A stretch of 64,000 bases of DNA from Streblospio benedicti (taxonomy: Eukaryota; Annelida; Polychaeta; Spionida; Spionidae), in NCBI GenBank assembly GCA_019095985.1, contig CM032666.1:13576516-13640515 (forward strand), in the 5' to 3' direction. The notes beneath the pieces are model-generated. The model did no database searches, was not told where the DNA came from, and was given only the letters and a program-made list of their open reading frames with translations. Made by a program: the position numbers and the translations under genes. This document shows, piece by piece, positions 1 to 12,639 of this stretch (the first letter of the stretch is position 1; each line of letters opens with the position of its first letter).

Positions 1-1658
1 ACAGTTTTGAGCGTAATATTGTAAGTAAAATATATTATTGTTATTATGAGGATGGTTTATGGTGTTTTTGTGTCTATCCTGGATAAAAACTGTTAAAATT
101 TCCTCGCACAGCATGAACATGCCTTCATGGCCTTACTACGCCAGCGCCGTATTGATATTGTTAGGAGGTTAGACTAGACCGCTCCCTGAATGTGTACTGT
201 AAATTTTTTGAGCGTACAAGGGATCATTCCATCACAAAAATTAAGCAAAGGAGATTGACCAATCAGGTAATCATTTGAACGGTGATTTTTGCACGGAATG
301 ATAGAATGAGCACATCTGAACACTGATTGTCAAATGTGTGGAACTTTTGTTACAATTTCAAAATTATCAGATACTTTTGTTAACTTCTGTAAAAGGAGCA
401 GGAGTGTGCTATCTTCCAGCACACGAATTCAAGCAAATACCCATAATGCCATTTTTAAAATCCATATCAACAAATTGACCTGTTGTTTTAAGCATCAACA
501 ATAAGGTCAAGAACTCCTGATGAACCAAACAGCCTCAATCAACAATTCACAGACATTTCCAACCTATCGCTGCTTTGCTGACAGAGAATAGCCTGCACGC
601 CTCAGGGTTTAGTATTCATTGGCAGTTAAAAAACATATCGTTAAATTTTACCACCTGGCCCTGCACACTGAATAAAGGGTGTGCAGTTATTTGAACGGTT
701 CAATTACATGCATTGATTAAAGTGCCGTGCATGCCGCCACAGATGCTTCCAAACATGTTACTTTCGCCAGAGGAAATCGATCCGCCATCTTTGATTTTTC
801 AACAGCTGCATCTGCTTTGATCTTTAAGACTCAAATAGTAGCAGACAACTTTTGAAAAAATAAAACAAACTCGATAAATTGATCACACATCCTTCTAATT
901 TTGTATAATTGCACGTAGATTTAAATTGCACGGGTATAATGGAATGGTTTTGCAAATTCAATGGGCACCCAAAGAATGCATGACTTTAGTTTTATCAAAA
1001 GTTGATGAATTGGAGGAGAAAAAGAACACTAAACACTATTTCAAAGACGAAGTTTCAAGCCTTAACATCACCATTGATGTCACAAGCAAGATTTCAAAGC
1101 CATATTCAATTATTATGAATGAACAAGCAGGGATACCAAGAAATAGCTATGAAAAAATGTCATGTCATCTGAACAGACCAAAGAAGATATTAAAGCTGAA
1201 GACAATTTTTTTCAGAAATGTGACCATTTTCACCAAAAAGTAGATATCAAAGTTGAAAACGTTATAAAATTTTCAGAAACTTTTTCACAAAAATGTAGTA
1301 CTCACTTTCTGAGTAGTGATCTGGGCTTAGTGATGAGGTTGTGATGTAGTTGTGCTGAGGCTCCACTTTTATGTTCACCTGAAAGTAGTTCATCAATTTT
1401 AATAAGTTTTAATTTAGAATGAATACTATCACAGGAAAATGTATCCACTCGACCATCTGAGGCAGCCATCAAATCTGATTTACTCTTCCTATATGTATGA
1501 GCATGCTCGGTAATTATTAAGTTGTATTAAAGAACGAGAAGACTGATAACTTTTAAGTTGCACTAAAATGGTGATTGGTGAATCTTGATCCAGTATAACT
1601 TAACTTATCACACACACAGTAATTTTCACTCTTCACAATGAAGGTTTTTGATAGAAAC

Positions 1659-1794
1659 GGATTTCATTCAAATACATCCAACACTTTGGAGATAATCGCG
1701 TATTAAATTCCGATTTTCTCATGTTTCTGAAAACAACAATAAAGTCCTCCACTCAAGTAAAGGCCCACTCTGCAAAATGAAAATTTTGTCGAGT
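1659..1794 (+). repeat. Direct repeat copy A in CREB3L intron 4
   Basis: About 136 bp, beginning GGATTTCATTCAAATACATC, recurs with roughly 80% or better similarity at 2038-2175. Both copies share the TTTGGAGATAATC and TGAAAACAACAA segments and end near AAAATGAAAATTT. Confidence 0.75.
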
Positions 1795-2037
1795 TGACCT
1801 TTGTTTTGTTGTGACTGTTAAGATAGATAGTAACCAATTTGGTATCCAATTAGTAATCTTCTTATTTTATAATTTTATCATGTTGTTAATGTTTAATTTT
1901 GAAAAGGAACCTGTAGTATTCGAAATCGGTTATAAACTATATATAATATCTAAAATTTGAAGTTTACAGTTATTTTTTCAGCAAAACAGGTAAAAACTTT
2001 GAGTATTCATGAAAAAGCCCAAGTTCAAGAGAGAATC

Positions 2038-2175
2038 GGAATTTCATTCAAACACATCCAATACTTTTGGAGATAATCCCCTATTTAATTCCGATACCCT
2101 CAACTATCTGAAAACAACAACAAAGTCCCCCAGTCATGTAAACACCCCTCTCTGTAAAATGAAAATTTCATCGAT
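2038..2175 (+). repeat. Direct repeat copy B, 29 bp from the exon 4 donor
   Basis: Second copy of the 1659-1794 sequence, same orientation. It ends just outside the donor of CREB3L exon 4, so it belongs with the exon-proximal duplications seen throughout this window. Confidence 0.75.
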
Positions 2176-2204
2176 CTAAAAGCCCATGGGTGTTTAGGTG
2201 GTAC

Positions 2205-2387
2205 CTTTGGCAGCACGAGGCGCTCCTGTTTGATGGTTGCTGTGTGGTACTGCTGCGTCTGCTGCTGGAGGATGATCGTGGGCTGCTGCTGCTGCTTCAG
2301 CAGTGACGTCTGTCCGGCTGGGTGGGTCGTGGATCGTGCCACGGTCACTGTGGTCATCTCAGTGTCAAGGGAAAGATCTAGAGGCTC
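2205..2387 (-). CDS. CREB3L: CREB3L coding exon 4
   Basis: 183 nt, 61 codons; acceptor GCCCGCCTCAG, donor GTACCACC after CCAAAG. It starts EPLDLSLDTEMTT and contains QQQQ and QQQTQQ runs and a second IKQE. Gln-rich segments are common in activation domains. It ends in phase 0. The exon that would begin the region before the bZIP is not in the window. Confidence 0.78.
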
Positions 2388-5300
2388 CTGAGGCGGGCAA
2401 GAGAAACGAAACGTTCAAAAACGCGGATTTGGATTCGTTATTGTTTCGTCGCGCTGCTCCTTACAAATGATTGTTTTCATGCGTTTTACAATGCATTCTT
2501 GGAATTTTTTAGATAAACATTGATAGAGGCTAAATCATTTACTAGTTTACGCCATCACAGGCTCTGGTTGATCGAGACTAATCACCTAGCAGCCAAATAT
2601 GGTACTACAATCGTACATGAATATTTGCATTAGAAAACAAGTGTATGGGAAGCATTTTGGCTCATCAATCTTCCATATATGTACAGTGAATAACCTCAAC
2701 AACAACGGAACCCAATTTGCAGTGATTGTAGAGGATTTCGGTTGTTTACTATTCCGTTGTTGAGGACATTCTCCGTATCATATCCTATACAGTGAAAATC
2801 CTAAACAACAGAACCCTATTTGCAGTCACAAATCCTTCCTTTGTAGAGGGTTTCCTTTGATTACTACATCATTTACTTACATTATTATAAGCTAATGCAT
2901 GAGAAAAGTTTCCTTTATTCAGAGTTTCCTTTGTTTACTTTTCCTTTGTAGAGGATATTCACTACAGTAAGAAGCGTTTGCTGTGTACTGACCTGTTTGA
3001 TCTCGTGTTTGATGCCCTCTGGGAGCGGGGTGTGTGTGAGCTGGTATGGGGTGGCGCCGGTGCCAGCGGTACTCGCGGCTGTGAGTCCGGCGCTTGCCGC
3101 GGCCACACTCAGGAGTGAGGTGGCCGCTGCACTGCTCGTGAGCGGCGCAGACGACAAACTGTTGGGGTTGATCGCTGTCAGGTCCATGTCCACGTCTGAG
3201 CAAAAACACAACGTAAATATCGTATTATTTAATTATATAACTACCTATAGAAACCTGTCATTCTGTCTTTGACAAGACTTTTGCTCTTCTCTCAAGAGCT
3301 TCTTCAGGTCCATGTCCAGTTATGACAGAAACATCGATCAAGTCATGATTAGAATGCATTGATGATAAAAGCGTCTTATGGAGGATAGTAAGCGGAAATA
3401 TCTAGTTTGCTAATGGCATAATTATAGTAATTCAAAACTGTTCTCTTGCGCATAGGTATTATCAGTTACAAACAGTACCCAGTAAAAAAAAAAAAAAACG
3501 TGCTTACTTCCCATTCATAATGCTCCAAAACAACCTTTTTTCAGTTATAGGTCACGATTCCTAACTAAAAATACACACAACACAAAACCAATATAACCGC
3601 GCTGCTAACCTTTGTCGCCAGTCGCCTTGCTCAGGTCGAGTGTCTGTTCATCGCTGTTTGCGAGGCTGCTGTAGCTGTGTTCTGATTGCAGTGCGTCGGA
3701 GATCATGCGATCGTTGAGTACCGGGTCGTCGAAGATGGTGTCGAGCCAGTCGGGGTCCATCGAGGAGCTCTCCATGGCGAAGTGGTCCATCGTCACGGGC
3801 TGCGAGTAAACAAACGGACAAACGTGTACATTATGCTGTTTGTCGTTATGGTTTTTTAGTTTGTAATCAATGTCATTAAGGATTAAGCTTACGTCTGCTC
3901 GTATCGAAGGGTTGTGAGTAAACAGACGGAAACGTGTACATGTTTGGCGGTCTTGTTTTTTGGTTTGTAATCCATGGCAAAATATATTTAGGATTAAGCA
4001 TGCATACGCTTGTATTGATGAGTCGAAATTTGTAAAATTTTGAGCAGGACGAGTAGATTTGAAAATGAGTATACAATTGAAAATTACTCGTCCTGCTGAC
4101 AAGTAGGGCTTTCCCACCTACGCCGGACACTGATTTGATATGTTCTAGCGACTTTCCATCCATGCCAGGTGACTGGTACAAGTGATATTTTCTTTTACAT
4201 CGCTACATGTTCACACATTCAGTGACCCATTCAGTGCTGGCGATTATAAAATGCCTGAGTATTGACAAATATAACAGTAAACAGTTCTGATGTTTATCAA
4301 GTCTTCATCCAAAACTTACTCTCCATTGTTCCCAAGTTCAAATCCAATCTAAAGTATGACACTCCCATTCTTCGCTGGATGTATGTTGCCAAATTAAACC
4401 TACTTCTTCAGAACGTCACCACAATTGGGATTATTTATGAATACACAAACTGACTCAAATAAATACTAGAATTTACCGATGTCCAGAATTCTGTCCAGAA
4501 GTTTCTCCAAAAGACTTCAAGCTTCATGACATTCTTGTCATTATCTATGTCTGATTGTTGTGAAATAAAAGTTGATAATGAAATGAGGTGAGTTTGTCGT
4601 GGGGCAGACTACAGCTGCAAGATATAGCCACGTGGCCGATACATAATTAAAAACTACGCATTGTCACGTCTCAAAAATGATTTAGAGCAAACCGATTTCA
4701 AATTTAAAAAGTAATGTAAAAATGAGACAATTTTTTTATTGAGTACCTCAAGGTATATTTTCATATTATGAAGTAAAGTGTATTCCATATATACCTTTAA
4801 CAATGCACACATTTTCTACGACATTGTCGACATGATAAAAGGACAGTATCATCCACAGTTTTAGACCATGATATATGTAAGTAGGTTCTTAGAATGTTCT
4901 TCTTTTGATGGGAAGTTCATCAAATATACAAACTCAAGTGAAAATCTTAATATTTCAAAATCCCAAAGTTAGAAACTCTACATTGTAAACTTTTTACATA
5001 GCAAACATCATAAATTGTGAAAACACATGATTTAACAGAAATGAGTGTTTTTTTTATGTTGTTTGCATGGGTAACAATGACCATATCTATATGCTTTGCA
5101 ATGCTTTAGTTTGGTGAACAATTTTGCTGATCAGCCAACAAATGAGATGAGATTGTGAACATTGTTGTCATCATTAATTCCTGTGATAATTGCAACAATC
5201 ACAGTCAGTGTTCAATGCATGACGTATTTGTTTTGCCATGAATTAATGAATTATCTTCATTACTTTTACTAGTGGCAAAATGAAATGTCAAAACTGCGTA

Positions 5301-8300
5301 TGCTACTCAGGGCCACAAATAGGAAAAAAGTCATACTTGTCCATAGGACGGGTATCCTGAAAAATATAACTGTCCTTACTAACCATTTACACATCCAAAT
5401 CAACAGACATCATGTAAATACAAATGAAACTGATGTCTGGGATGAGCGAGAAAGCTCGTCCATAGGACAAGTAACTCAAACTTTTTACCGGTCCTGACAA
5501 CACAGATACCCGTCTCGGATGATAGAACGGGTACTTATCCGTGGCCCTGCTACTTTGTACACATGGAACAGGGAGCTTTTTACTTTCGACAATTGGAAAT
5601 TTATCAAACAAAAGTAATACACATCTGATGGCTACTATAATATAGGTATAAAAATATTTCAATCAATGACAAAAAATGTACTAGTGGTACAGGATGGTAC
5701 GAAGTCAGTAAAACACTTTCCTGCTTTATCATGGTAATCACAATAAGGATGTTCTTTCTTTTTGTAATACAGTTCTGTTTGCTGGGGAGCAAACCAACAT
5801 GTATACAAGTCATAATAAAACATGAATCGATATATCAGTATGCATTACAAAGAAAGCACACTGTTCCAATAAATAATGCATGCAAGAAGCACTTATTTTT
5901 GTCCTGAAAAATTATAGCATCATAGTAGGTCAAATCCTGGTTTCAGGACTTCATGGTCTGGATCAACCAGTATTGCAAGTCTTCATCACCTAGTTTCAAT
6001 CATTGATAACCATTGACTTCAGTGATAATATCCTCTTCACGGCTTTAAAAAACCTTGACATATTTGGGAAGTATATCATGAATATTAATGTAAAACATTG
6101 AATCATGTTCTTGATGTATGTAAAAGCTTTCTTGTTTCTAAGAGGAATTATTATGCAACAGCCTTTTTTCTTGTTAACTAACTTACACTTCATATCTTCA
6201 ACAGGACTTTAATGCTCTTGCCATTTTTTGGAGCATACTGTTTGAAGAGACAAGGTTTAGATTATATTACAAACAATTAAAGGGATTTATCATGCTTAAT
6301 GAACTTAACTTTTTTTGGATTTCGCATAAAAATACTATAAAAACCTGATTTTCGCTTTGCTTAATTCAAAACCTGAGCTACTTTGCATCACAATGATTTC
6401 AAATTAGAATCTTATCTTGCTACAATCATCTAGATATGTTAGGCGTGCCAATTAAATCATTTTGACTTACTTAGAGAGATTTATGCAAAAAATAACACTT
6501 TATTCACCCACTAATAGACAATCATAACCTAGGAGTGAACAACCCAAAAGTCATGATCAAGTACCCTAAATATCTGCTACACTATAATAACAACTTTTCA
6601 TTCAAGAGTGTAAGTACTTTTACTGCAATGATTTTTAATCAACAAAGAAGACTTACATGATGTGAATGTCTTTTAAACTAGAACGAACGCTATGCACTTT
6701 AAGACTGCATGGAGTTATGAGAAGTCTCTCCACCGCAAATAGTTATCATGCCAGGTAACAAGTCGAAACAGTTCCTTAGTAGGCAAACATTTCAATACTA
6801 CTAAATACCATCCTGTGCTGATAGCATGTAAGCGTTTTAGTAACATAATGTCACGTTTCTTGTTCCTTATAGACACTTTCAAAGAGGTAGCTGTCAAAGT
6901 TGAAGTATATCATTTATATTTGGACATTTAAACCTCTTGTTTTGTTGAGATCTGTGTATTACGAATGGTTACAAAATATCAATCATTTATAAAGTAGATA
7001 TAAACACTAATGACAATTCTAAAAACATCATGTTTTCAACTTATTCTATTCTAGTCTAATAAATATTACTCGTACACAAACTACAAAAAAAAAAAAAAAT
7101 TATCAGCACTATTCAGCAGCAAGATCCTTTCATGAAATCTCAAAATATACAGATTTTCTACAAATCGTATACACAAAAGGAAAGAATACTAACCGCTCGT
7201 TGAGTTGAAAAATATCCTGTATTAATAAAACCTTTTTTAACGTCAATTCATGTACAAACTAGCAATAGACGCAACAATTATCAGTAGTAGCGTTAATTCT
7301 GCACGTCCTGTGGGCCAACTGACGCTACCAACTAGTGTGTGTCCTACCAGCCGTTACACATGCATGGCTACCATGAACACACGCAATAATCATTAGGTCC
7401 ACTGACACGCTTAACTCTTTAACCCCTATAACCACAGCATGGTCATAGTGAATGTAAACATAATCACAGCATTGTTTACTTCTTCCGTATTCATATTTGT
7501 ACAATTTTGTGAATATTTTTTTTGGTTCATACAAATTCAGATTATCGTTTTTAAAAAGGGAAAAAGAGTTAATAGTGTCACAGTGAAAATCAATGTTACG
7601 CCAGTGAGCTAATGTGCAATTTTTGATGGCAAACAAATTAAAAATCTACGCCATTTTGTTGCTCCGAGCAGAGTCAATAATTCATTCAACTGGTGGGCAG
7701 GATTAAGCTAATTTATTCACTTGGGCTTTATTTTCTTTAATAATTCATGTACATGCATCTTTTCAATGGAAAAACGTACTAATAATGGATCTATCTTTAA
7801 CATAATCATAGAATTTTTATACACAGGATTGTTTTGACTCACTACCGTCAAATGATTGCTCCCCATTCATATTTGTTTTTCATTTACTTTTTCTGTCTAT
7901 CATTAACGTGCATATATGGGTGTGAACTTGTTAAATAAATATTATGGACATGTACTCTAAAATGCCCCCTGGCCTTTGGAATACCCTTGGTAGCAAGATG
8001 CAAACATTTAATGTATGCATAGATGGGGCTTCCCTTATTTGCATATTTTAAGAAAGCTTCAGGTCATGTCACATTTCTGGGTGTCAAACTGAGGTGTCAA
8101 ATTGAAAGACCTAGATATTCTAGGCTATTGCAGCGATGTAAACAGATCCTTCAGTTACTACTTAGCTAAGCAACATTCACAATCTTCAAAATAATTAAGA
8201 TATTGCACATTCATATATCTGTAAAGACAAGATATAATTTTAAGCACTATAAACATTAAATGTATCGAAAGAGTACACTCCCATTTTCAGCCATACAGTT

Positions 8301-11300
8301 ACAGTACCATACTTTAAAAAAGAATTCGAACAATAAACTTGAAAATCTACTTTTTTGTTTGCTTCGGTATGCATGACCGTATTCTGCAACAATAGTAACC
8401 TTGATGTGTTTATGGACGTAATAAAAGGTAAGAGTTCAGAGGTTTCGGTCTCTTCATGCATGCACGTATTAAGATGCTTCCCTGATAGACGACGCCTTAC
8501 AAAATCACCAGCCCCTAAACATCATCTATGAATTAAACATCAACCCCCTTTCAATTGACCCATGGCATGTTTGGGAACACTTTTCTATGGCAATGTAACT
8601 GTGAAAATGGGCTCCATTTAAATTTTATACTCAAATGAATCTTCTAGTCAAACGATAGTTTTATCAAGCTGTTTGATCGAATTTCATTGCATTGTGTGGT
8701 AACGTTCCCAGAGATGCATTTTTTTTCCTTCTATAGGCTCTGCAATATTTGTCAACACGATGGGTAACTTCAGTAATTTATAACTCATTATAAATTCCTG
8801 GTAACATTCATGCTACAGTTTATTTTCAGTTTCACTATTTTTTTACATAAAAAGTTCCATGGCCATGTCATAAATTTTCACTGGTCAGCACTCCTTAAAT
8901 TTTTTAAATTTATTTAGCCACTCAAAGATTACCTAAGTCAGAATTTAGATCACTAAGTCACGAAAGTAAGCTTCAAGAATATTTAAATGTCACACCGCTG
9001 TTGTCTCCTCCCCCTGTATGTGGATTGACTAATATTTGTCTGCAAACGATTATGGTTTGTGTGTTTGATAATACTATACCACATCAATGATCATAGTAAA
9101 TACTGACACATTCATGATTCTAGTGTGTAGGATATTCCAATTGATCATTCACAATCACCAATTACTATTAGTAAGCTAAATTATTTACAAGCAGTTGAGT
9201 AAATCTTAAGTCTTATCAAGTCCATGTCAGTTTGTGATCCCTACCAGCTAGGCAGATTGTTTTTGTAATTATCATTACTCATTTTAAGTATACACATATA
9301 TCATCATGTATTACTCAATTAGAATACTTGAAATTGCACTTCCGCATTCAAAACTTCCTTTTGGAAGTACATTGTATGCTTAGGATTAACAAAACGTACA
9401 AAACATTACAAGATTAACTTGCCTCATACAATTTCCGGAAAGAAATAGAAACCACAGACACTTCCTTGAACTTTCCAGGCAAAAGTACAGTACAGTCTTT
9501 TAATCTTTAAGTAATTCATGGCAACATGTCTTCATCATTTTTAAAGATCATTTTAGATTTGAAAATGATTGATTCTTGACTTGGCTTTCAATTCTGTGAT
9601 ATAGTTGAGAAACCATAAAAAACTGTGTGAAAGGTTTCCATATGAAACTCTAATACATTAATAATTGAGTAGACGTAGAATATGAATGAAATGCATTCAT
9701 GTTTCATATAAAATGGAATGAACAGCATCAAATTACATTTTAGATCTCAGATCCTGACTCACATGAGTTGAAGTCCTAAGACCAGCTATTTATAAGCTAT
9801 GACAATATACAAATGTAGGACACCATGTCAGGTGCGGCTACCATAGCAGGAATAAACATTCGGGACACGATTCAAAGGAGCCATTGGCAGCATGGGTCTG
9901 CCCGGATCCTGTGAAACTTCCATTATTGTCAATCAACGTTCCCTAGTAATATAGGGATATATCTTCTTATTTAGAATCACAGAAACCATCGAACAATGAT
10001 GTGAATTCTATGAGGGCTGAAGTTCTTTCATGTTCAGTGTATTGTATGAACATGAAAATATAATGGTCAGCCGCATGTCCGAGTGACCTATTGACTATTC
10101 TAATGCAAACATCAAATATGTAAGTTATCCATGTGCCCTATGAGATTGAATATGGTTATTTTAATCTTTATAATCATTGATCCAGTATTCAAATATTATA
10201 ATCAAACCTAAAGTACAAACTAGTAATATGTGATAACTTAACATGGCAATACAATTATCAATTTGGAAATATGTTATTGTATTGAATAATTACTTCTCAA
10301 AAATGTACTATGGCAAAATCTAACTAAAATTCATGCAAATGATTCAAACTTAATTTTTACCTAGTAAATACTTATTTTTAAACTAATAAGTTGTCATGTG
10401 CATTTTGAAATAGCTGGGAACCAAATGTCTTTCACTAAACATGCTAAAAGTACTCATTTTCACTCAGTCCATGCTGTAGCTTTCGCCACAAGCATGAGCC
10501 AAAAAGTAATATGACCACTACTCTAATCCTTCTGTCTATCCTGAGGCGGCGTCGTGATGAACAAATACAGATGGCACCATGTCAGAGAGCTTTTGAGTTT
10601 ATTGCAGTGAATAATACTGCATGGAAAAAGATATTGATAAAATAATACCAGCACCTGGCAATTATTGACCGCTATCATTCCTCTTTCACGAACAGCGGAG
10701 CCGACTGCACAATAAATTTGTGTGTGGGCGCACATCATGAATTATTAAATTGAATACATTGTATATACCACTGGCACCGGCATGAAAAATAAAAAATGCA
10801 TGTGGGAAAATTTGCCATTGTTTTGATTATCAAAGGTTTCACACTTCTGTCCATACATATACATGCAAAAAAAACTACAGTATTTGAGATATTTATGCCT
10901 GAATAATTTTCAGTTGTTTTATTTTAAAAATATACTGTTAAAGTTATGAAAATATATATGTAAAGTTTCAAAGCATTCTTAATTCATAATTGTTAGAAAG
11001 TTTATCAATATAAGGGTTATTACACCCAGTTTATACAATTGGAAACCGTAACATGGGGATTGGGTCATAATATTATGGTCTAATATATGCCCACAAAAAA
11101 AGAAGTCAACTATAAGGTATGGAATGTCATGAAATAAATCAGCGTTTTGCTAAAAGTTTCGATGAACAAATGTAAAACTGTAAATACCAAAATTACTAAT
11201 CACTTGAAATGAAGATCATGATAAGCGAGTTATGCTTCCATGAACACTTTCAAAAGATGTTATGCTGGGAAAAGTGGGCGTTCTCTCTTCCCCCAGAGAC

Positions 11301-11764
11301 GCTACCCCTTACGTCATGGTCTGTCGATCCTGTTTATCTTGGAAACATAAACCCAAAAGCTTTGTTTTTAACGTTAAAATTCCCATTTAACAGCTTACAT
11401 AAGTCCATATGGAGATCATATAAAAGCACATGTGAGTCACATGGTCCTACTATATTTGGCAACGAGTACTGAACAGGCATGTTAATTGCAATTTTGACAT
11501 ATGTCAATGGAAAACTCTATGAAAACTTCAAAATAAGTTGTCAATATGATATTCAGCAGACCTAACACTGTCAATCATTGTGACAATGTACTCAAATACT
11601 GTCAGGATTGTTTACATTAGTGTTTCTGTCAAAAATCTGTAAAACACATGAGTACTTACGCCGGATGCCGGTGGAGTAAAGACGTCATTATCCAGCAAGT
11701 CTCCGAGGGCTAAAGTCCCTCCACCGAGCTCGCTCAACTTTTTATCACTGCAGTACAGGTCCAT
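2205..11764 (-). CDS. CREB3L: CREB3-like bZIP transcription factor (CREB3L1/2 type), N-terminal 227 codons in four exons; 3' part off the left edge
   Basis: Joined exons 11764-11660, 3799-3610, 3195-2993 and 2387-2205 (minus strand) read through in frame with GT/AG introns. The product starts MDLYCSDKKLSELGGG, has an acidic LGDLLDNDVF segment, then FDDPVLNDR and SEHSYS. The last two are hallmarks of vertebrate CREB3L1/CREB3L2 (FFDDPVLDEK, AEHSYSL, from memory). It continues through an Ala/Ser/Thr-rich stretch and a Gln-rich stretch (codons about 197-215). This is the cytosolic transactivation region. In the family the bZIP, the transmembrane helix and the site-1/site-2 protease-cleaved luminal tail follow; they would lie left of position 1. 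The family is ER-membrane-tethered and released by Golgi proteolysis during secretory stress. Two IKQE motifs fit sumoylation consensus, one across the exon 3/4 junction. The start was chosen because ATG lies in GACCATGG context and no earlier in-frame ATG is obvious. CREB3L1 versus CREB3L2 cannot be separated; one pro-ortholog is likely in an invertebrate. Confidence 0.82.
2388..2992 (-). other. CREB3L: CREB3L intron 3
   Basis: 605 bp between exons 3 and 4. Nearly half is an inverted-repeat element at 2684-2964. The rest shows nothing recognisable. Confidence 0.7.
2684..2964 (+). mobile_element. Small inverted-repeat element (MITE-like)
   Basis: The left end CAGTGAATAACCTCAACAA and the reverse complement of the right end, TAGTGAATATCCTCTACAA, match over about 19 bases. 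The left end is preceded by TA. A second internal copy of the end (CAGTGAAAATCCTAAACAA, near 2791) suggests a nested or duplicated element. No coding capacity. Family not recognised. Confidence 0.5.
2993..3195 (-). CDS. CREB3L: CREB3L coding exon 3
   Basis: 203 nt; acceptor TTTTGCTCAG, donor GTCAGTAC after AAACAG. It encodes an Ala/Ser/Thr-rich, low-complexity segment that starts DVDMDL and ends IKHEIKQ. CREB3L1 has a comparable Ala/Met-rich region before its conserved IKAEPLEV. Joined to exon 4 it gives IKQEPLDL, which aligns with that motif. Confidence 0.8.
3196..3609 (-). other. CREB3L: CREB3L intron 2
   Basis: 414 bp. It holds an A-tract at about 3484-3498 and otherwise nothing recognisable. 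Confidence 0.7.
3610..3799 (-). CDS. CREB3L: CREB3L coding exon 2
   Basis: 190 nt. Acceptor TTTACTCGCAG precedes CCCGTGACGATG (PVTM) and donor GTTAGCAGC follows GGCGACAAAG. The encoded MDHFAMESSSMDPDWLDTIF leads into the conserved DDPVL and EHSYS motifs of CREB3L1/2, which carry the family assignment. It ends one base into a codon, completed by exon 3 (G+AC, Asp). A decayed copy of the acceptor and flanking intron lies just to the right, at 3910-4022. Confidence 0.85.
3797..4022 (+). repeat. Two-copy tandem duplication anchored on the exon 2 acceptor
   Basis: Copy 1 (3797-3908) begins inside exon 2 at GGGCTGCGAGTAAACA, which includes the acceptor CAG read in reverse. Copy 2 (3910-4022) begins GGTTGTGAGTAAACAGACGG. 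Both carry GTTTGTAATC and AGGATTAAGC at matching spacing. The acceptor CAG has decayed to CAA in copy 2. Confidence 0.8.
3800..11659 (-). other. CREB3L: CREB3L intron 1
   Basis: 7.86 kb, AT-rich. It holds the duplication next to exon 2 (3797-4022), a 14-bp inverted repeat (about 4041-4098) and an inverted-repeat element at 5308-5549. From 5550 to 11659 I see no exon, RNA gene or clear repeat. Short open frames there look random. Confidence 0.65.
5308..5549 (+). mobile_element. Inverted-repeat DNA element, about 242 bp
   Basis: The ends are CAGGGCCACAAATAGG and, reversed, CAGGGCCACGGATAAG. Subterminal blocks (GACGGGTAT, ACCCGTC, GAACGGGTAC) also pair. CAGGG-type ends are common in hAT elements. 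CTACT is present on both flanks, but an 8-bp target duplication is not clean. Non-autonomous; no coding capacity. Confidence 0.6.
11660..11764 (-). CDS. CREB3L: CREB3L coding exon 1
   Basis: 105 nt, 35 codons, beginning at ATG 11764 and ending PPASG before donor GTAAGTACT. It ends in phase 0. The acidic LGDLLDNDVF resembles the LGDLNESDF of vertebrate CREB3L1. The exon is clearly more GC-rich than the DNA around it. Confidence 0.8.
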
Positions 11765-12260
11765 GGTCGAATGTCCCGTGCCCGTCAAAGGGATTAGGGA
11801 TGTCCAAGTCCGTAAAAGCCGTCCGTCCAGGGAGATTATTCCTGGATAAGTTTTGCCAGTCTGTCACGGTAGATGGCAAACCTCAAAGTGGAAACTCCCT
11901 CAGCCGTTTTGCCGATATGTCACTTTTGTATCCGTTCGCAGGTTAGAACATAACACTGAATATTCACTTGCACTGTGGTGTTAAAATGTATGGACACTCA
12001 GTATATATCACTTATTTTCACTACTATGAAACCCATGTTAATCCTTCTATGTAGCTTGCATGCTTGTTTCTATGTTTATGCTCGTGTGAAATTCTGGAGT
12101 AGAATGAATCAAAATCATGGGATAGCCAGCATTTTAAAGACACGTTGGCCTGTCAAAAGGCATGACCAATAGGAAATTAGGTCGACGCCTCTTTAATATT
12201 CATGAGGAGTAGGATTGGCTCGCTGCAGAAATTACGTCAGTTGTGTAGGAATATATAGAG
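11765..12260 (-). promoter_or_regulatory. CREB3L: Probable CREB3L 5'UTR and promoter region
   Basis: Sequence just upstream of the start codon is GC-richer than its surroundings to about 11950, as expected of a 5'UTR. Further upstream, read on the minus strand, are TGACGTAA at 12232-12239 (CRE-like) and AGCCAATCC at 12212-12220 (CCAAT box). A reverse CCAAT lies at 12164-12172 and a TATATAT run near 12250. The transcription start cannot be fixed from sequence, and an upstream non-coding exon is possible. Confidence 0.4.
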
Positions 12261-12639
12261 CATTATTTACATGCAGACATAAATACTGCAATGTGCTTTT
12301 GGTCACGATGTAGATGAAAGCACAATTTTATTTCATTTCTTTGGGCTTTAGTGACGCGTATTTATGACAGACTTGATTTTTCATAAATTAGAAAATGTCA
12401 GCTTGGTATAATTGAGCGTAAGAAACGAGTAGATGGTAGTGTCATTTGAGAGATAGTGGAATTTTTTATATAGCCGGTCTATATTCCTTAATTGACATAA
12501 TTTATTTTTACTCTTGGGCATGTATAATACTAACGTATTACATATAAAGTTAACGCTCGACGTAAATTCGACCAGATTCTTTTTTTTAACATTACCGAAA
12601 ATTCCTGAATTTTAGCCCATGGCACATGAAATATTAACA

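Larger units (their letters stand above)
1..2204 (-). other. CREB3L: CREB3L intron 4 (partial)
   Basis: AT-rich DNA downstream of exon 4. It holds a two-copy direct repeat (1659-1794 and 2038-2175) close to the exon 4 donor. A 105-codon plus-strand frame at 926-1243 has no recognisable domain, and its composition matches the surrounding intron. No further coding exon was recognised. Confidence 0.6.

Noticed and set aside
926-1243. 105-codon plus-strand frame in CREB3L intron 4
   Set aside because: No recognisable domain, Lys/Asn/Ile-rich like random AT-rich translation, no splice or promoter context.
10523-11472. Short frames in CREB3L intron 1 (e.g. 11209-11472)
   Set aside because: Under 90 codons, no domain, no conserved-looking start, frequency as expected for this length of AT-rich DNA.
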